From Collinsella sp. (lineage in GTDB: Bacteria; Actinomycetota; Coriobacteriia; Coriobacteriales; Coriobacteriaceae), in contig DXMG01000004.1 of assembly GCA_019414325.1 (NCBI GenBank), forward strand, positions 34,721-88,345: DNA of 53,625 bases, read 5' to 3'. Shown one piece after another: positions 1 through 7,858 of the stretch (position 1 is the first letter of the stretch; every line of letters begins with the position of its first letter). The translations under genes and the position numbers were made by a program. The notes below the pieces were generated by a model. It had not been told where the DNA came from. It saw only the letters and a program-made list of their open reading frames with translations, and ran no database searches.

Positions 1-43
1 TTTTGGCTCCAGAACGGGATGCATTTTCCGGAACGGTCCACGT

Positions 44-65
44 GCGGTGGTGTACCGCCCCTTTT
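44..65 (+). terminator. terminator-like hairpin at the window start
   Basis: A short stem GCGGT / ACCGC with a 5-nt loop is followed by CCCTTTT. It probably ends a gene lying to the left of the window. The stem is short, so the call is weak. Confidence 0.3.
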
Positions 66-84
66 GCGTGCGCTGCCTGTCGAA

Positions 85-140
85 TTACGTTATAGCTAGC
101 TATATTATAGGAAGGTATAATATAGCTAGCTATAACGTAA
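85..140. promoter_or_regulatory. perfect 25-bp inverted repeat upstream of the ATPase gene
   Basis: Positions 85-109 and 116-140 are exact reverse complements separated by GGAAGG. Each arm contains the 14-bp palindrome TATAGCTAGCTATA (91-104 and 121-134), so two identical palindromes lie 30 bp apart centre to centre, about three helical turns. The right arm ends directly before the AAAGGAAGG ribosome-binding sequence of the next gene. The layout fits a double operator overlapping the promoter; a transcript cruciform or a mobile-element end is also possible. Confidence 0.6.
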
Positions 141-155
141 AGGAAGGATGGTCCT

Positions 156-1547
156 ATGTTTATCGGAAGAACAGCGGAAATGTCCGAGCTCAATCGACTG
201 TATGGCACGGGCTCCTTTGAGATGCCTGTGATTTACGGCCGCCGTCGTGTGGGTAAAACGCGTCTTATCACAGAGTTCATCCAAGGCAAGAAGGCTATTT
301 ACTTTCAAGCTCGTCGTACCAATGCAGAGGCAAATCTGCACGGCTTTAGCCAGGCGATACTTGCGGGTTCGGTTGGTGCTGCAGGCGTGTCGTTTCGTAG
401 TTTTGACGAGGCGTTCGATGCATTGGCCACCATGGCTCGCACGGAACGTTTGATTGTCGTGATTGACGAATATCCCTATCTCGCCCAATCGAATCCCGAG
501 ATCAGCTCGTTGCTGCAAGACAAGATCGATCACTTGTACAAAGAGACCAAGCTCATGCTTATCCTGTGCGGGTCGTCGCTTTCGTTCATGGAAGAGCAGG
601 TGTTGGGCTACGAGAGCCCACTATACGGTAGGCGTACGGCCCAGTTTAAGATCATGCCGCTCGATTTTATGACGACCCTCGGCCTGTGGCGGGGCATGAG
701 TCGCGAAGACGCTGCGGTTTGCTATGGCATGACGGGCGGCATTCCTGCATATATCGAGAAAGTCGATCCTGCCGCGCCGCTCAAGGACAACATCAAACGT
801 CTTTTTCTTACTCCTACGGGCTATCTCTTTGAGGAGCCGAGTAACCTGCTATTGCAAGAGTGCCGCAATCCCGAGCAATATGATGCGATCGTGCAGGCAA
901 TTGCCCAGGGACGCTCGAAGATCTCGGAGATTGCGAGCTCTACGGGAATCCCTGCGAGCAACGTAAAGAGCTATGTGAATAAGCTGGCGTCGCTTGGGAT
1001 TGTCGAGCGCGAGCTGCCTCTAAACGAGACGAGCAATAAGCGGTCCGTGTATCTGCTGAGCGACCAGATGTTTAGGTTTTGGTACAAGTTTGTTCCGCAG
1101 AACATCGGGCTGATTCAAAACGATATGGCCGAGATGGCGTATAAGCGCATTGAGCCACACGTATCGGATTACATGGGTACGGTCTTTGAGCTTATATGCA
1201 GACAATACGTGTACGAACTCGCGCGGGCGGGCCAGCTTGATGTGGTTCCGGCAAGCGTTGGGCGCTGGTGGGGGACGGATAATCGCACGCATACGCAGGA
1301 AGAAATCGACTTGATTGTTGACGATGGCGAGGGCACTGCGCTGTTTGCGGAATGCAAATGGCGCAATGAACCGGTGGGCGAAGACGTGCTGCAAAAGCTC
1401 GTGCATCGAAGCGAGCTCTTTAGGCGGCAGCACAAAAGCTATGCGATCTTCTCGAAGCGAGGCTTTACGCAAGGATGTCAGGAAGCTGCGGCGAGCAGGG
1501 GAGATGCCAAGCTGATTTCGTTTGCCGAGATGTGTGAGCGGAGATAA
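156..1547 (+). CDS. AAA family ATPase with C-terminal DUF234 nuclease-like domain
   Basis: This 463-residue protein has an N-terminal AAA domain of the archaeal-type ATPase family: Walker A GRRRVGKT at residues 28-35 and a Walker B strand ending in Asp-Glu near 104-105. Residues about 243-290 look like a winged helix (ISEIASSTGIPASNVKSYV). The C-terminus has the DUF234 pattern, EEIDLIVDD followed about 15 residues later by ECKW, which resembles a PD-(D/E)xK nuclease core. The ATG at 156 is preceded by AAAGGAAGG. The family is common in gut Actinobacteria and Bacteroidetes, and its biological role is not established. It is a single gene, with an inverted repeat in its promoter region. Confidence 0.85.
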   Translation: MFIGRTAEMSELNRLYGTGSFEMPVIYGRRRVGKTRLITEFIQGKKAIYFQARRTNAEANLHGFSQAILAGSVGAAGVSFRSFDEAFDALATMARTERLIVVIDEYPYLAQSNPEISSLLQDKIDHLYKETKLMLILCGSSLSFMEEQVLGYESPLYGRRTAQFKIMPLDFMTTLGLWRGMSREDAAVCYGMTGGIPAYIEKVDPAAPLKDNIKRLFLTPTGYLFEEPSNLLLQECRNPEQYDAIVQAIAQGRSKISEIASSTGIPASNVKSYVNKLASLGIVERELPLNETSNKRSVYLLSDQMFRFWYKFVPQNIGLIQNDMAEMAYKRIEPHVSDYMGTVFELICRQYVYELARAGQLDVVPASVGRWWGTDNRTHTQEEIDLIVDDGEGTALFAECKWRNEPVGEDVLQKLVHRSELFRRQHKSYAIFSKRGFTQGCQEAAASRGDAKLISFAEMCERR

Positions 1548-1571
1548 CCAAGCGCGCTCTGATGTGATGCT

Positions 1572-1620
1572 CGGAATGGGACGCGCTTTCCCTTTGGCGG
1601 AAAGCACGTCCCAGAATCCG
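1572..1620. repeat. long imperfect hairpin after the ATPase gene
   Basis: GGGACGCGCTTTCC (1578-1591) pairs with GGAAAGCACGTCCC (1599-1612) with one wobble or mismatch, and the pairing continues outward through CGGAA / AATCCG with a bulge. There is no clear T tract, so it may be an intergenic palindromic repeat rather than a simple terminator. A loosely similar string (GGGATGCATTTTCCG) occurs at 16-30. Confidence 0.45.
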
Positions 1621-1775
1621 GGCAATTCGCTGGTCCGGTGGTTGAGCAAGCGCCGCGCCAAGGATGCCGAGCGTAAAACCTACAATGAAAACGGCGTAAG
1701 AACTGCATTGAGAATGGCGTAATTTCGCAGGATGACGTCGCCCGCTGGTGCTGCAGGAGCGGTGACCTGCAAACC

Positions 1776-2279
1776 TTGGGTTTTCGGACGAGCTTGTGCG
1801 AGAGAGCAAGCCAGTATGTGCGCTCGAAGGCCCGCGTTCGCGTGCGCCCCAAGCGCTACTTCTGTGACCCGTCACTTGCGGCGGCGTTGCTGGGGGCTAC
1901 CCCTGAGCGGCTGCTTGGCGATATGCAAACGCTGGGGATGCTCTTTGAGAATCTCGTCCTGCGCGACGTGCGCGTGTTCCTTTCCACCTACGGCGGTGTC
2001 GACAACAGTGTCCATTATTTCCGAGATGAGAAGGGCCTTGAGGTCGATCTGATCGTTGAGCACGACGGGCGCTGGGGAGCCATCGAGGTCAAGCTGAGTG
2101 ATGCGAAAGCAGACGATGGAGCGAGAAATCTCAAGGCGCTGGAGAGGAAAGTGCTCTCCAATCCTGCCGCCCAGAATGCCACGCCGGCGTTTTTGGCGGT
2201 CGTGGTTGGAAAGGGGAGCATTGCCTACACACGCGACGACGGCGTGGCGGTGATTCCCATGGCGGCACTTGGGGCGTAG
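1776..2279 (+). pseudogene. 5'-truncated DUF4143 ATPase remnant
   Basis: The 167 codons encode only the C-terminal part of a DUF4143-type ATP-binding protein, with the family string YFRDEKGLEVDLIVEHDGRWGAIEVKLSD and a preceding helical part (PERLLGDMQTLGMLFENLVLRDVRVF). No Walker A or B region lies upstream in any frame, because 1548-1775 holds only a hairpin and non-coding sequence. No good ribosome-binding site precedes the first ATG. I read it as the relic of a full-length (about 400-residue) ATPase. A short expressed protein cannot be excluded. Confidence 0.7.
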
Positions 2280-2407
2280 TGGTTTTGCGGGCGTGCCGTG
2301 CTTCCTTTACCGAAAATCCATTTGGTAAACCAGATGCTCGCGGATAGAATAAAGTTGACGGCAGCCCAAGGGTGATAGCTGGGCAGCGCCGTTGCTTGGT
2401 CAAGAGG

Positions 2408-2579
2408 TCAGTGCCTTAATGGCAGCGACTTGTTATGCTTCGAATGCTGCTTGAGTGCCTCGGAAAGTTCGATAAGCGCCGTGAAGAGCGAGACCAAAGC
2501 AACCAAGAGCTCTACGAGCTCTGATGGGTCCGGGATGACCGCTGATTCAAGTCACCGGGCCTAAATCTTTTTCATGCAT
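2408..2579 (-). pseudogene. candidate small hydrophobic-helix ORF with a frameshift
   Basis: Read on the minus strand, ATG at 2579 encodes MHEKDLGPVT and then meets TGA. One base further on, the next frame stays open and encodes SELVELLVALVSLFTALI followed by a basic tail ending KSLPLRH and TGA (2408-2410). Joined across the shift it would be a protein of about 55 residues with one long hydrophobic or amphipathic helix, the general look of small membrane peptides or holin-like toxins. No convincing ribosome-binding site is present. It could be a decayed gene, a sequencing error or chance. Confidence 0.3.
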
Positions 2580-2624
2580 TTGAATAGAGCGGGCGATTCT
2601 CTTGGGGCCGTCTGCATGGCGTGC

Positions 2625-2653
2625 GCCCGGCGCATGGCATTGCGCCGGGCTTT
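2625..2653 (+). terminator. strong GC hairpin with a short T run
   Basis: A perfect 10-bp stem, GCCCGGCGCA / TGCGCCGGGC, with a 6-nt loop (TGGCAT), is followed by TTT. It lies about 80 bases upstream of the exonuclease gene and probably insulates it from upstream transcription. Confidence 0.45.
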
Positions 2654-2734
2654 CATGTCCGCACGAGCGCCTATCCTTACGGCAATGTAGTCGCTTATGT
2701 AACAAGCGGCATTTGACGGAGAAAGGCCCTAACC

Positions 2735-3469
2735 GTGTCAGCTGAAAAGACGCCGTGCATCTCGGCTATCGATACGACGAACTTTGCGCGCCAGATCGTG
2801 CTGGACTTTGAGTTTGCGCCGGTGCCAAAGCAGCGCCAGCGCCGTGGACTGCGCAACGAGATTATCGAGGTCGGCGCCGTCAAGCTCGATTACCACGGCA
2901 ACGTTATGGGCGAGTTCTCGCAGTTTGTGCAGACGGAATTTACCGAAGGTGTTGCGTCTCCCGTCCGCGAGCTTACGGGGATATCAGCCGTGGACACCGC
3001 GATGGCCGATCCGCTCTATGTGGTGATTAAAAGGCTCAGCGATTGGATTGGTCGCTACTCCGCCCAGGTGGTTTGCTGGAGCGGGGCGGACCGGCGACAG
3101 CTTTTGACCGAGTGCCAGGCAAAGCACATCGATCTTTCCGTATTTCCTACGGTCTGGGCCGACCTGCAGGCTTTTTACACTTCGATCATGGACGTGGGCA
3201 GCCACGGGTGCGTCTCTTTGAGTGATGCGGCGACGTGGTTTGGCATCGAGTTCGACGAGCCGACGGGTCACGCCCACAGCGCCCTTGCCGATGCGCGCGT
3301 GACCGCCAAGCTGCTCAAGCAGGTGATGGACGGGGACTACCGCGTGAGCCCGCGCGCCCAGGAAGTCCGCCAGCGGTGGGGGATGGGCGAGCGAGCTCAG
3401 ACGCGCCTTTCTAGCAAGTGCCCCGAGCTGGGCGACCTGCTGCTGAAGCTGAAGGCGGCGGGAAGGTAG
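2735..3469 (+). CDS. 3'-5' exonuclease of the DEDDh (DnaQ/KapD-like) family
   Basis: The 244-residue protein has the DEDDh exonuclease core. Exo I is the DFEF near residue 29, a central Exo II region follows (WSGADRRQLLTEC), and Exo III is HAHSALADA with the diagnostic His-x4-Asp. Such proteins remove nucleotides from 3' ends of DNA or RNA; stand-alone members act in repair or RNA processing. The exact substrate cannot be told from sequence. It starts with GTG at 2735 behind GGAGAAAGG at 2718-2726. It is monocistronic, followed after about 40 bases by the convergent end of a frameshifted gene. Confidence 0.8.
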   Translation: MSAEKTPCISAIDTTNFARQIVLDFEFAPVPKQRQRRGLRNEIIEVGAVKLDYHGNVMGEFSQFVQTEFTEGVASPVRELTGISAVDTAMADPLYVVIKRLSDWIGRYSAQVVCWSGADRRQLLTECQAKHIDLSVFPTVWADLQAFYTSIMDVGSHGCVSLSDAATWFGIEFDEPTGHAHSALADARVTAKLLKQVMDGDYRVSPRAQEVRQRWGMGERAQTRLSSKCPELGDLLLKLKAAGR

Positions 3470-3510
3470 GGGCGTTAGCTGTCTGCATGGCGCGTGCCTG
3501 TCGCGTATCG

Positions 3511-4748
3511 TTACTCTTCCTGCTGCTTGGCAGGCAAGATGTAGACGTTCTCGGCGTCCACGGCGATCTGCGCGGGGCGGTTGTAGAGGGTGTCGATCTC
3601 CTTTACGCTCTGCTTGAACGGCGTGACGTCGGGCGTCTTTGCCTGATGGAGCTTTTCGAGGAGTTTCTCGGATTGCTTGTCGTTGAACTTTCCGATGCTC
3701 TCTCCTGTGCCTTCGAGCGCCTCGTCGATGAGTGTATGGTCGCCCACGGGGGTCTTTGCGATGGCGTGACCGAGCAATTTGCCCGCGGACGCGATACCGC
3801 CCAGCAGTGCCGCATCGACGGTGTCGACAGCCCCCGCTTCGAGTGCGTTGTAGCAGTCGGTGTAGAGCTCGCGGTACGCGATCGAATCAGCCTCGAGTCC
3901 ATCGCAGCGGCGTCCGCGAGCTTTGCGGGCTCGAAGTTCTGGGCGAGCATGGGTTCGAGGAACAGCGAGAACGCGTGGATGTAGGTGGCGAGCTGGCAGT
4001 CTTTGAGGTAGTCGAGCACCTTGTCGAGGCGTCTGCCCAAGCCGTCTCGCACCTCGATGAACCCTTTCTTTTTCAGATCTGCCTGTGCCTGCGAGCGGAA
4101 GAGTTCCATGTCCTGCGCGGACGACTGCTTGATGTCGAGCACCTTCATATGGGCGTTTGCCATGTAGGTGGCGTTGCCGTAGTTGAGTCCGTAACCGTTG
4201 AGGATGTCTGCGAGCGTCTTGAGGCTGCCACGCATGTTGGCCTTGTCGCGCTGACGCATGTACTCGAACATTTCGTCGACGGACTCCTGGATGGAGTCGA
4301 GCTTTTGGTTTATCTGCGCGATTGCGGCTGCCATGAATAGCGATGTTGGATCGTAAGGCACCTGCGTGACGCTCGTGGCGATGTCGCCCTCGACTACGTG
4401 GAAGCGCACCTGCCCAAGGCCCTTGGCGGCGTCGCGGTAGCCCCCTGTGAGACCGCTGCCGTCCTTGAACGAGTTGAGTTTCGACGGATCGAGCGGGTTA
4501 CCATATTTGTCAGTCGCCTGGAGCAGCGTGGGCACGCTCACCGTGTTGGTGACGGTGCGAAACATCGAGGGGAGCGAGGCGAACGCCACGCCGAGTTGGG
4601 GAATTCGCTCGAGCGGTAGCTTGATGGCGCCGGAGACGTCCACCCGCTTCTGAGTGAGCGCGAGGTGGATTTTGGTCGATGCGAGCTGTTTTGCCACGAG
4701 CTCCTCTCGGCCGTCGTTCGCCGAGGGTTTGGTCTCGTTGTCTGCCAT
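3511..4748 (-). pseudogene. frameshifted conserved unknown gene
   Basis: I do not recognise the family. From ATG at 4748 (AAGGAG five bases upstream) about 285 codons read as a soluble protein with a predicted helical or coiled-coil segment (INQKLDSIQESVDEMFEYM). Near 3880-3895 the coding frame jumps: the original frame turns into Ser/Thr/Arg-rich nonsense, while the frame shifted by one base continues sensibly (SIAYRELYTDCYNALEAGAV...) to the TAA at 3511. Rejoined, the protein would be about 412 residues. No slippery heptamer is visible at the break, so a real mutation or a base error is likelier than programmed frameshifting. It is flanked by the convergent exonuclease gene and the surface-protein gene. 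Confidence 0.65.
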
Positions 4749-4930
4749 AGCGCGCTCCTTGCTTACGTTGATAGTCGTGGGCATTATCTCATCGCCTGGT
4801 GGCTTGCTAGAGCGAGGTAGAGGCCGAGCGTCTGGCGAAACTCGTTAACTGATTGCATTTCAGCGGATTGGGTTGATTATAAGAGAAGGACGGCTATCCA
4901 TCTGCCCTTCCCAGTTGAGTTCGCTTTGAG

Positions 4931-6745
4931 CTACTGTTCGTGCCTATGCTGCTTGGGCTCAAGCCTTCTCGCTGCCGTGAAGCAGGTCGTGGCCGCCATG
5001 GCCAATGCGATGCTGGCCATCCAAGTGGAGTCGCCGGTTGCAGCGAGATTTGGTTCATCGGCTGTCGTGCGTCCCGACTTTTTTGTAGCCGCCTCGTCGG
5101 CGTCCTTTTCAGGAGTGGCAGGATCACTTTTGTTGTCGCCGGGTGAATCTACGTCGGTCTTTCCGCCCGCCTGCTCCCCTTGGGCCTTCCCCTCCACGGT
5201 GAAGGACGCATCGGTTGCCGTCCCGTCCTTCCAGACGGCCGTGACGGTGTGTCCGCCGGCGGCGAGCGTGTCCAGGTAGGACGGCCTGAGCTCGATAATC
5301 GTGCTGCCCCTGGTTGCGGTGTAGTTCTCGGCGGAGACCTCAGTTCCGTCCACGAGGAGACGCGTGAACTCATCGAGAGGACCGCTGAAGCGGAAGGTCA
5401 GACCGGCCTCGCCGTCCTTTGCATACGCCTGCCCGTCGCCCTTGGTGGCGGCATACAGCGGAGCGGTCACGTCGAAGGTGACGTCCCCCGCGTCGTCGAC
5501 ATCAAAGGTCTGAACGCCGGTCTTGCCGTTACGCTCGGCGTAGGCGGAGCTGTAGACGAAGGTCTCGTGGCCCGTCTTGTCGAGGACCGCGAGGGCTTGG
5601 ATTTCAAACGAGCCCATCGAGAGCGACGTGGGGAACTCGATTTCGATATAGCCCCTTGCCGCATCGTAGCTGCAGCTCAACGTTTTGCGGGTCTTTAAAG
5701 AGTTCGGGTCCTCGACATAGCCGGGGTCGCCGAGGATCGGGGAGACAGACTTTACGCCGTCCGCGTCGCCTACATTGCAATAGATACGGAGGATCCCGCC
5801 GACGGGGACCCTCTTCGCGGAGATGGAAACGTTCGAGACCGTGGGCGGGTTCCGGTCGATCGCGCTGCCGGTCACCTCGAAGCACAGCTCGCTCGGGTCG
5901 CCAACCGAGAAAGTCGCGCCCGAAATGCTGTTGGCCCTGGCGTAGGAACTCTCGTACACATCGGTCTCGAACCCTAGGCCATCGGTGACCGAAAGGCCGA
6001 TCAGCCTGTGCCTTCCGATCCTATTGCTGTCGAATGTGAGGTCAAACCCGTCGATAGACGAGCCTCCGTGATAATAGGCTGACGAAACAGAGCAGCCGTC
6101 GTCCGAATTCTCCCAGCCCTGCCGCAGTATGGGGGAAACGGAACGAACGCCGTCGGCATCGGAGACGGTCCAAGAGATGTGGAAGTCGGCACCGGTTGCG
6201 ACCTCCCTGCTCGAGAGCGACACGGAGGACACGGTCGGCGGGTTTTGGTCCTCGGGTCCCTCGGTCACCTCATACTCGAGGGGGTCGGTGGTGAAGGTCG
6301 GACAGTCGAGCCCCTTCTCCTCGGCATACGTCGTGTCGTAGACATCGGTAACCCATCCAAGACTATCGGTCACGCCGAGGCCGATGATCCGGTACCTGCA
6401 GGGCCGGTCGCTCGGGGAGGTGGAGATATCGAAGCCCGCGGTCGTGTTGCCGGTCGACGAGAAGGCGAGACGGGAACTGATTCCATGGTCTCCGGTATCG
6501 TTTTCGACAACGACTTCGACTATGGGCGTGACGGACCGTACCCCGTCAGGGTCATCGACGCTATAGCCGACATGCAGCGTGGAGCCGGCCGTGACTGTCG
6601 TCGCGGATATCGTCACGTTGGAGATGCTGGGCGGGTTCGGGTCCGACGCGGCTAGGGCGGTTGAGGGCAAAGCAAGCGCTACGGTGGCGGACAGCGAGGC
6701 GAGCAGGCTAAGCGCGAAGCGCCTGGAGAATTTCAAGGAGGTCAT
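4931..6745 (-). CDS. secreted surface protein with three Ig-like repeats and LAATGD sorting signal
   Basis: The 604-residue protein starts with a signal peptide (KFSRRF, a hydrophobic core, then ALA-AS near residue 33). Three repeats start with NPP at residues 37, 168 and 299, a period of exactly 131 residues. Each has NVTIS-like and D(A/P)DGV(R/K)SV(S/T)PI strings typical of a bacterial Ig-like fold. A further beta-rich module (about 430-520) and a charged linker follow. The end has LAATGD at 567-572, a hydrophobic segment (about 574-590) and a positive tail (RRLEPKQHRHEQ), which is a sortase-type cell-wall anchor. The ligand is unknown. No sortase gene is in the window. The start is an ATG with only a weak ribosome-binding site. 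Confidence 0.8.
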   Translation of the reverse strand: MTSLKFSRRFALSLLASLSATVALALPSTALAASDPNPPSISNVTISATTVTAGSTLHVGYSVDDPDGVRSVTPIVEVVVENDTGDHGISSRLAFSSTGNTTAGFDISTSPSDRPCRYRIIGLGVTDSLGWVTDVYDTTYAEEKGLDCPTFTTDPLEYEVTEGPEDQNPPTVSSVSLSSREVATGADFHISWTVSDADGVRSVSPILRQGWENSDDGCSVSSAYYHGGSSIDGFDLTFDSNRIGRHRLIGLSVTDGLGFETDVYESSYARANSISGATFSVGDPSELCFEVTGSAIDRNPPTVSNVSISAKRVPVGGILRIYCNVGDADGVKSVSPILGDPGYVEDPNSLKTRKTLSCSYDAARGYIEIEFPTSLSMGSFEIQALAVLDKTGHETFVYSSAYAERNGKTGVQTFDVDDAGDVTFDVTAPLYAATKGDGQAYAKDGEAGLTFRFSGPLDEFTRLLVDGTEVSAENYTATRGSTIIELRPSYLDTLAAGGHTVTAVWKDGTATDASFTVEGKAQGEQAGGKTDVDSPGDNKSDPATPEKDADEAATKKSGRTTADEPNLAATGDSTWMASIALAMAATTCFTAARRLEPKQHRHEQ

Positions 6746-6888
6746 TGGTGGTGCCGATCTTCCATAATTGTTGCAGCGATACCAGTATATCTTTGGCCCA
6801 TGCTAGCCAGATGTTCTTTCCGCGAACGGCTCGTTAGTTTAGAGACGGCATATGGACGCCTGTCTCGTCCACGTTTCTCGTAAGGGCG

Positions 6889-6894
6889 ATTATA
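6889..6894 (-). promoter_or_regulatory. possible -10 box for the surface protein gene
   Basis: TATAAT reads on the minus strand about 145 bases upstream of the surface-protein start, within the otherwise gene-free 6746-7052 gap. No convincing -35 hexamer is visible at 16-18 bases. An open reading frame across this gap on the minus strand has unnatural composition and I do not accept it as a gene. Confidence 0.3.
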
Positions 6895-7052
6895 AGGACA
6901 TGAAGAGACTTTCTCGGAACAATCAATTGGGGATATCAAAGAAATGCTGGACGTCTCCCGATCGCTCAATGCCTTTGAGGTGAAATGCGGCGCATCGGCT
7001 ACGTTGTTGAGATCATTTATCGAGCGATACGTCATTCCAGCTGAGGCCACCG

Positions 7053-7493
7053 TCATGAGGCTTCTGTTCCTACACCCCCCGCAATCCCGCGCGCGGCACC
7101 CAACAGCTCGTACTCCCTCTCGCTCCACTGGCACAGCTCGGCGGTCTCGACGGCGTCGCGGCACAGGTCTAGAAACACCTCAGCTCCCTCGCAGAAGCAC
7201 TCGCGGGCAAAGGCGCCGGATCCGTCCGCAACGCACTTGCCGTCAGCAAAGAGCTTCCAGCTGGACGGCTCGCGCGAGTTGTCGCCGGACAGCCTGATCT
7301 GCAGTACGTGCGGGCCGCCGGCGGCACGGAGCTCTTCCTCGAGCTTCTGTACCGTAAAGCGCATCTGGTGGGAGAGGCTGCTCTTGACCATGGCCGAGGC
7401 ATAGCTGTTCGGCTTGTCCAGAAGATGCATGTGATTCGGTTTGACGATCAGGTTGTGGAAGTTACGCTCGCTGCGCACAGAGAAATTGTCCAT
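7053..7493 (-). CDS. conserved-looking hypothetical protein, 146 residues
   Basis: I do not recognise the family. The start is chosen at ATG 7493, with AAAGGAG ahead of it (AAAGGAGTCCGTATG); the frame is open further upstream but loses coding character. The sequence is soluble and mixed, with a central KLEEELRAAGGPHVLQIRLS segment and two Cys-containing helices (ARECFCEGAEVFLDLCRD). There is no signal peptide or membrane span. It ends in TGA, one of only two TGA stops in the window. It is monocistronic and far from relatives of known function. Confidence 0.6.
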   Translation of the reverse strand: MDNFSVRSERNFHNLIVKPNHMHLLDKPNSYASAMVKSSLSHQMRFTVQKLEEELRAAGGPHVLQIRLSGDNSREPSSWKLFADGKCVADGSGAFARECFCEGAEVFLDLCRDAVETAELCQWSEREYELLGAARGIAGGVGTEAS

Positions 7494-7858
7494 ACGGACT
7501 CCTTTCATCGATGTTGGCAGGGCCACCGTGCCTCTTGGCCGGTTGGCGTCGGGATCGTGGAGCCAACTCTCTACCCCGACTCTGGATAAAACGCGCCCGC
7601 TCCTTGCGGGCAAGAGGAAGTCTATCAACGTGTACGGACAGAAATCAAGCGCCGCCTGCGAAATGACGCGTGAACGGCGTTGGTTTCCCAAGTGATTATT
7701 CGGCTTTCATCCGGAAAAGTGTCGAAATCAGCCGTGTAAAAGTACGGAAAAGTGTCGAAATAGGCACCTTAAAACTTCGGAAAAGTGTAGCTGGATGACA
7801 AAACAGCACTTAGAAGCCGGTGTTGGATGCGGGATCCTGCGGCCGCCTTCAGCCCTCG
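7494..7858. other. intergenic gap with small hairpin and periodic repeats
   Basis: The gap holds a small GC hairpin (GCCCGCTCCTTGCGGGC near 7592-7608) and the 33-bp-period repeats listed separately. No gene is supported here. Confidence 0.5.
7712..7794. repeat. three repeats with exact 33-bp period
   Basis: CGGAAAAGTGT starts at 7712, 7745 and 7778, always 33 bases apart. The first two copies extend to CGGAAAAGTGTCGAAAT, while the third diverges after GTGT (AGCTGG). The sequences between copies differ in detail but are A-rich. The spacing is about three helical turns, so a repressor could sit on the same DNA face at each copy. They lie about 220 bases upstream of the minus-strand hypothetical gene and just past the end of the next minus-strand gene. 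Confidence 0.6.

Larger units (their letters stand above)
2280..2734. other. intergenic stretch with inverted repeats and a small-ORF relic
   Basis: The 455-base gap contains an inverted repeat TTTACC...GGTAAA near 2307-2330, a candidate frameshifted small ORF on the minus strand (2408-2579, listed separately) and a strong GC hairpin (2625-2650). I see no other gene or mobile-element signature. Confidence 0.5.

Noticed and set aside
6742..7164. 140-codon minus-strand frame whose stop overlaps the surface-protein start
   Set aside because: Arg/Ser-rich unnatural composition, no ribosome-binding site, and it overlaps the better-supported gene ending at 7053. The ATGA overlap looks like chance.
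7712..7794. CRISPR array
   Set aside because: Only three copies of a short 11-17-bp unit with A-rich short intervals, no cas genes and no further copies.
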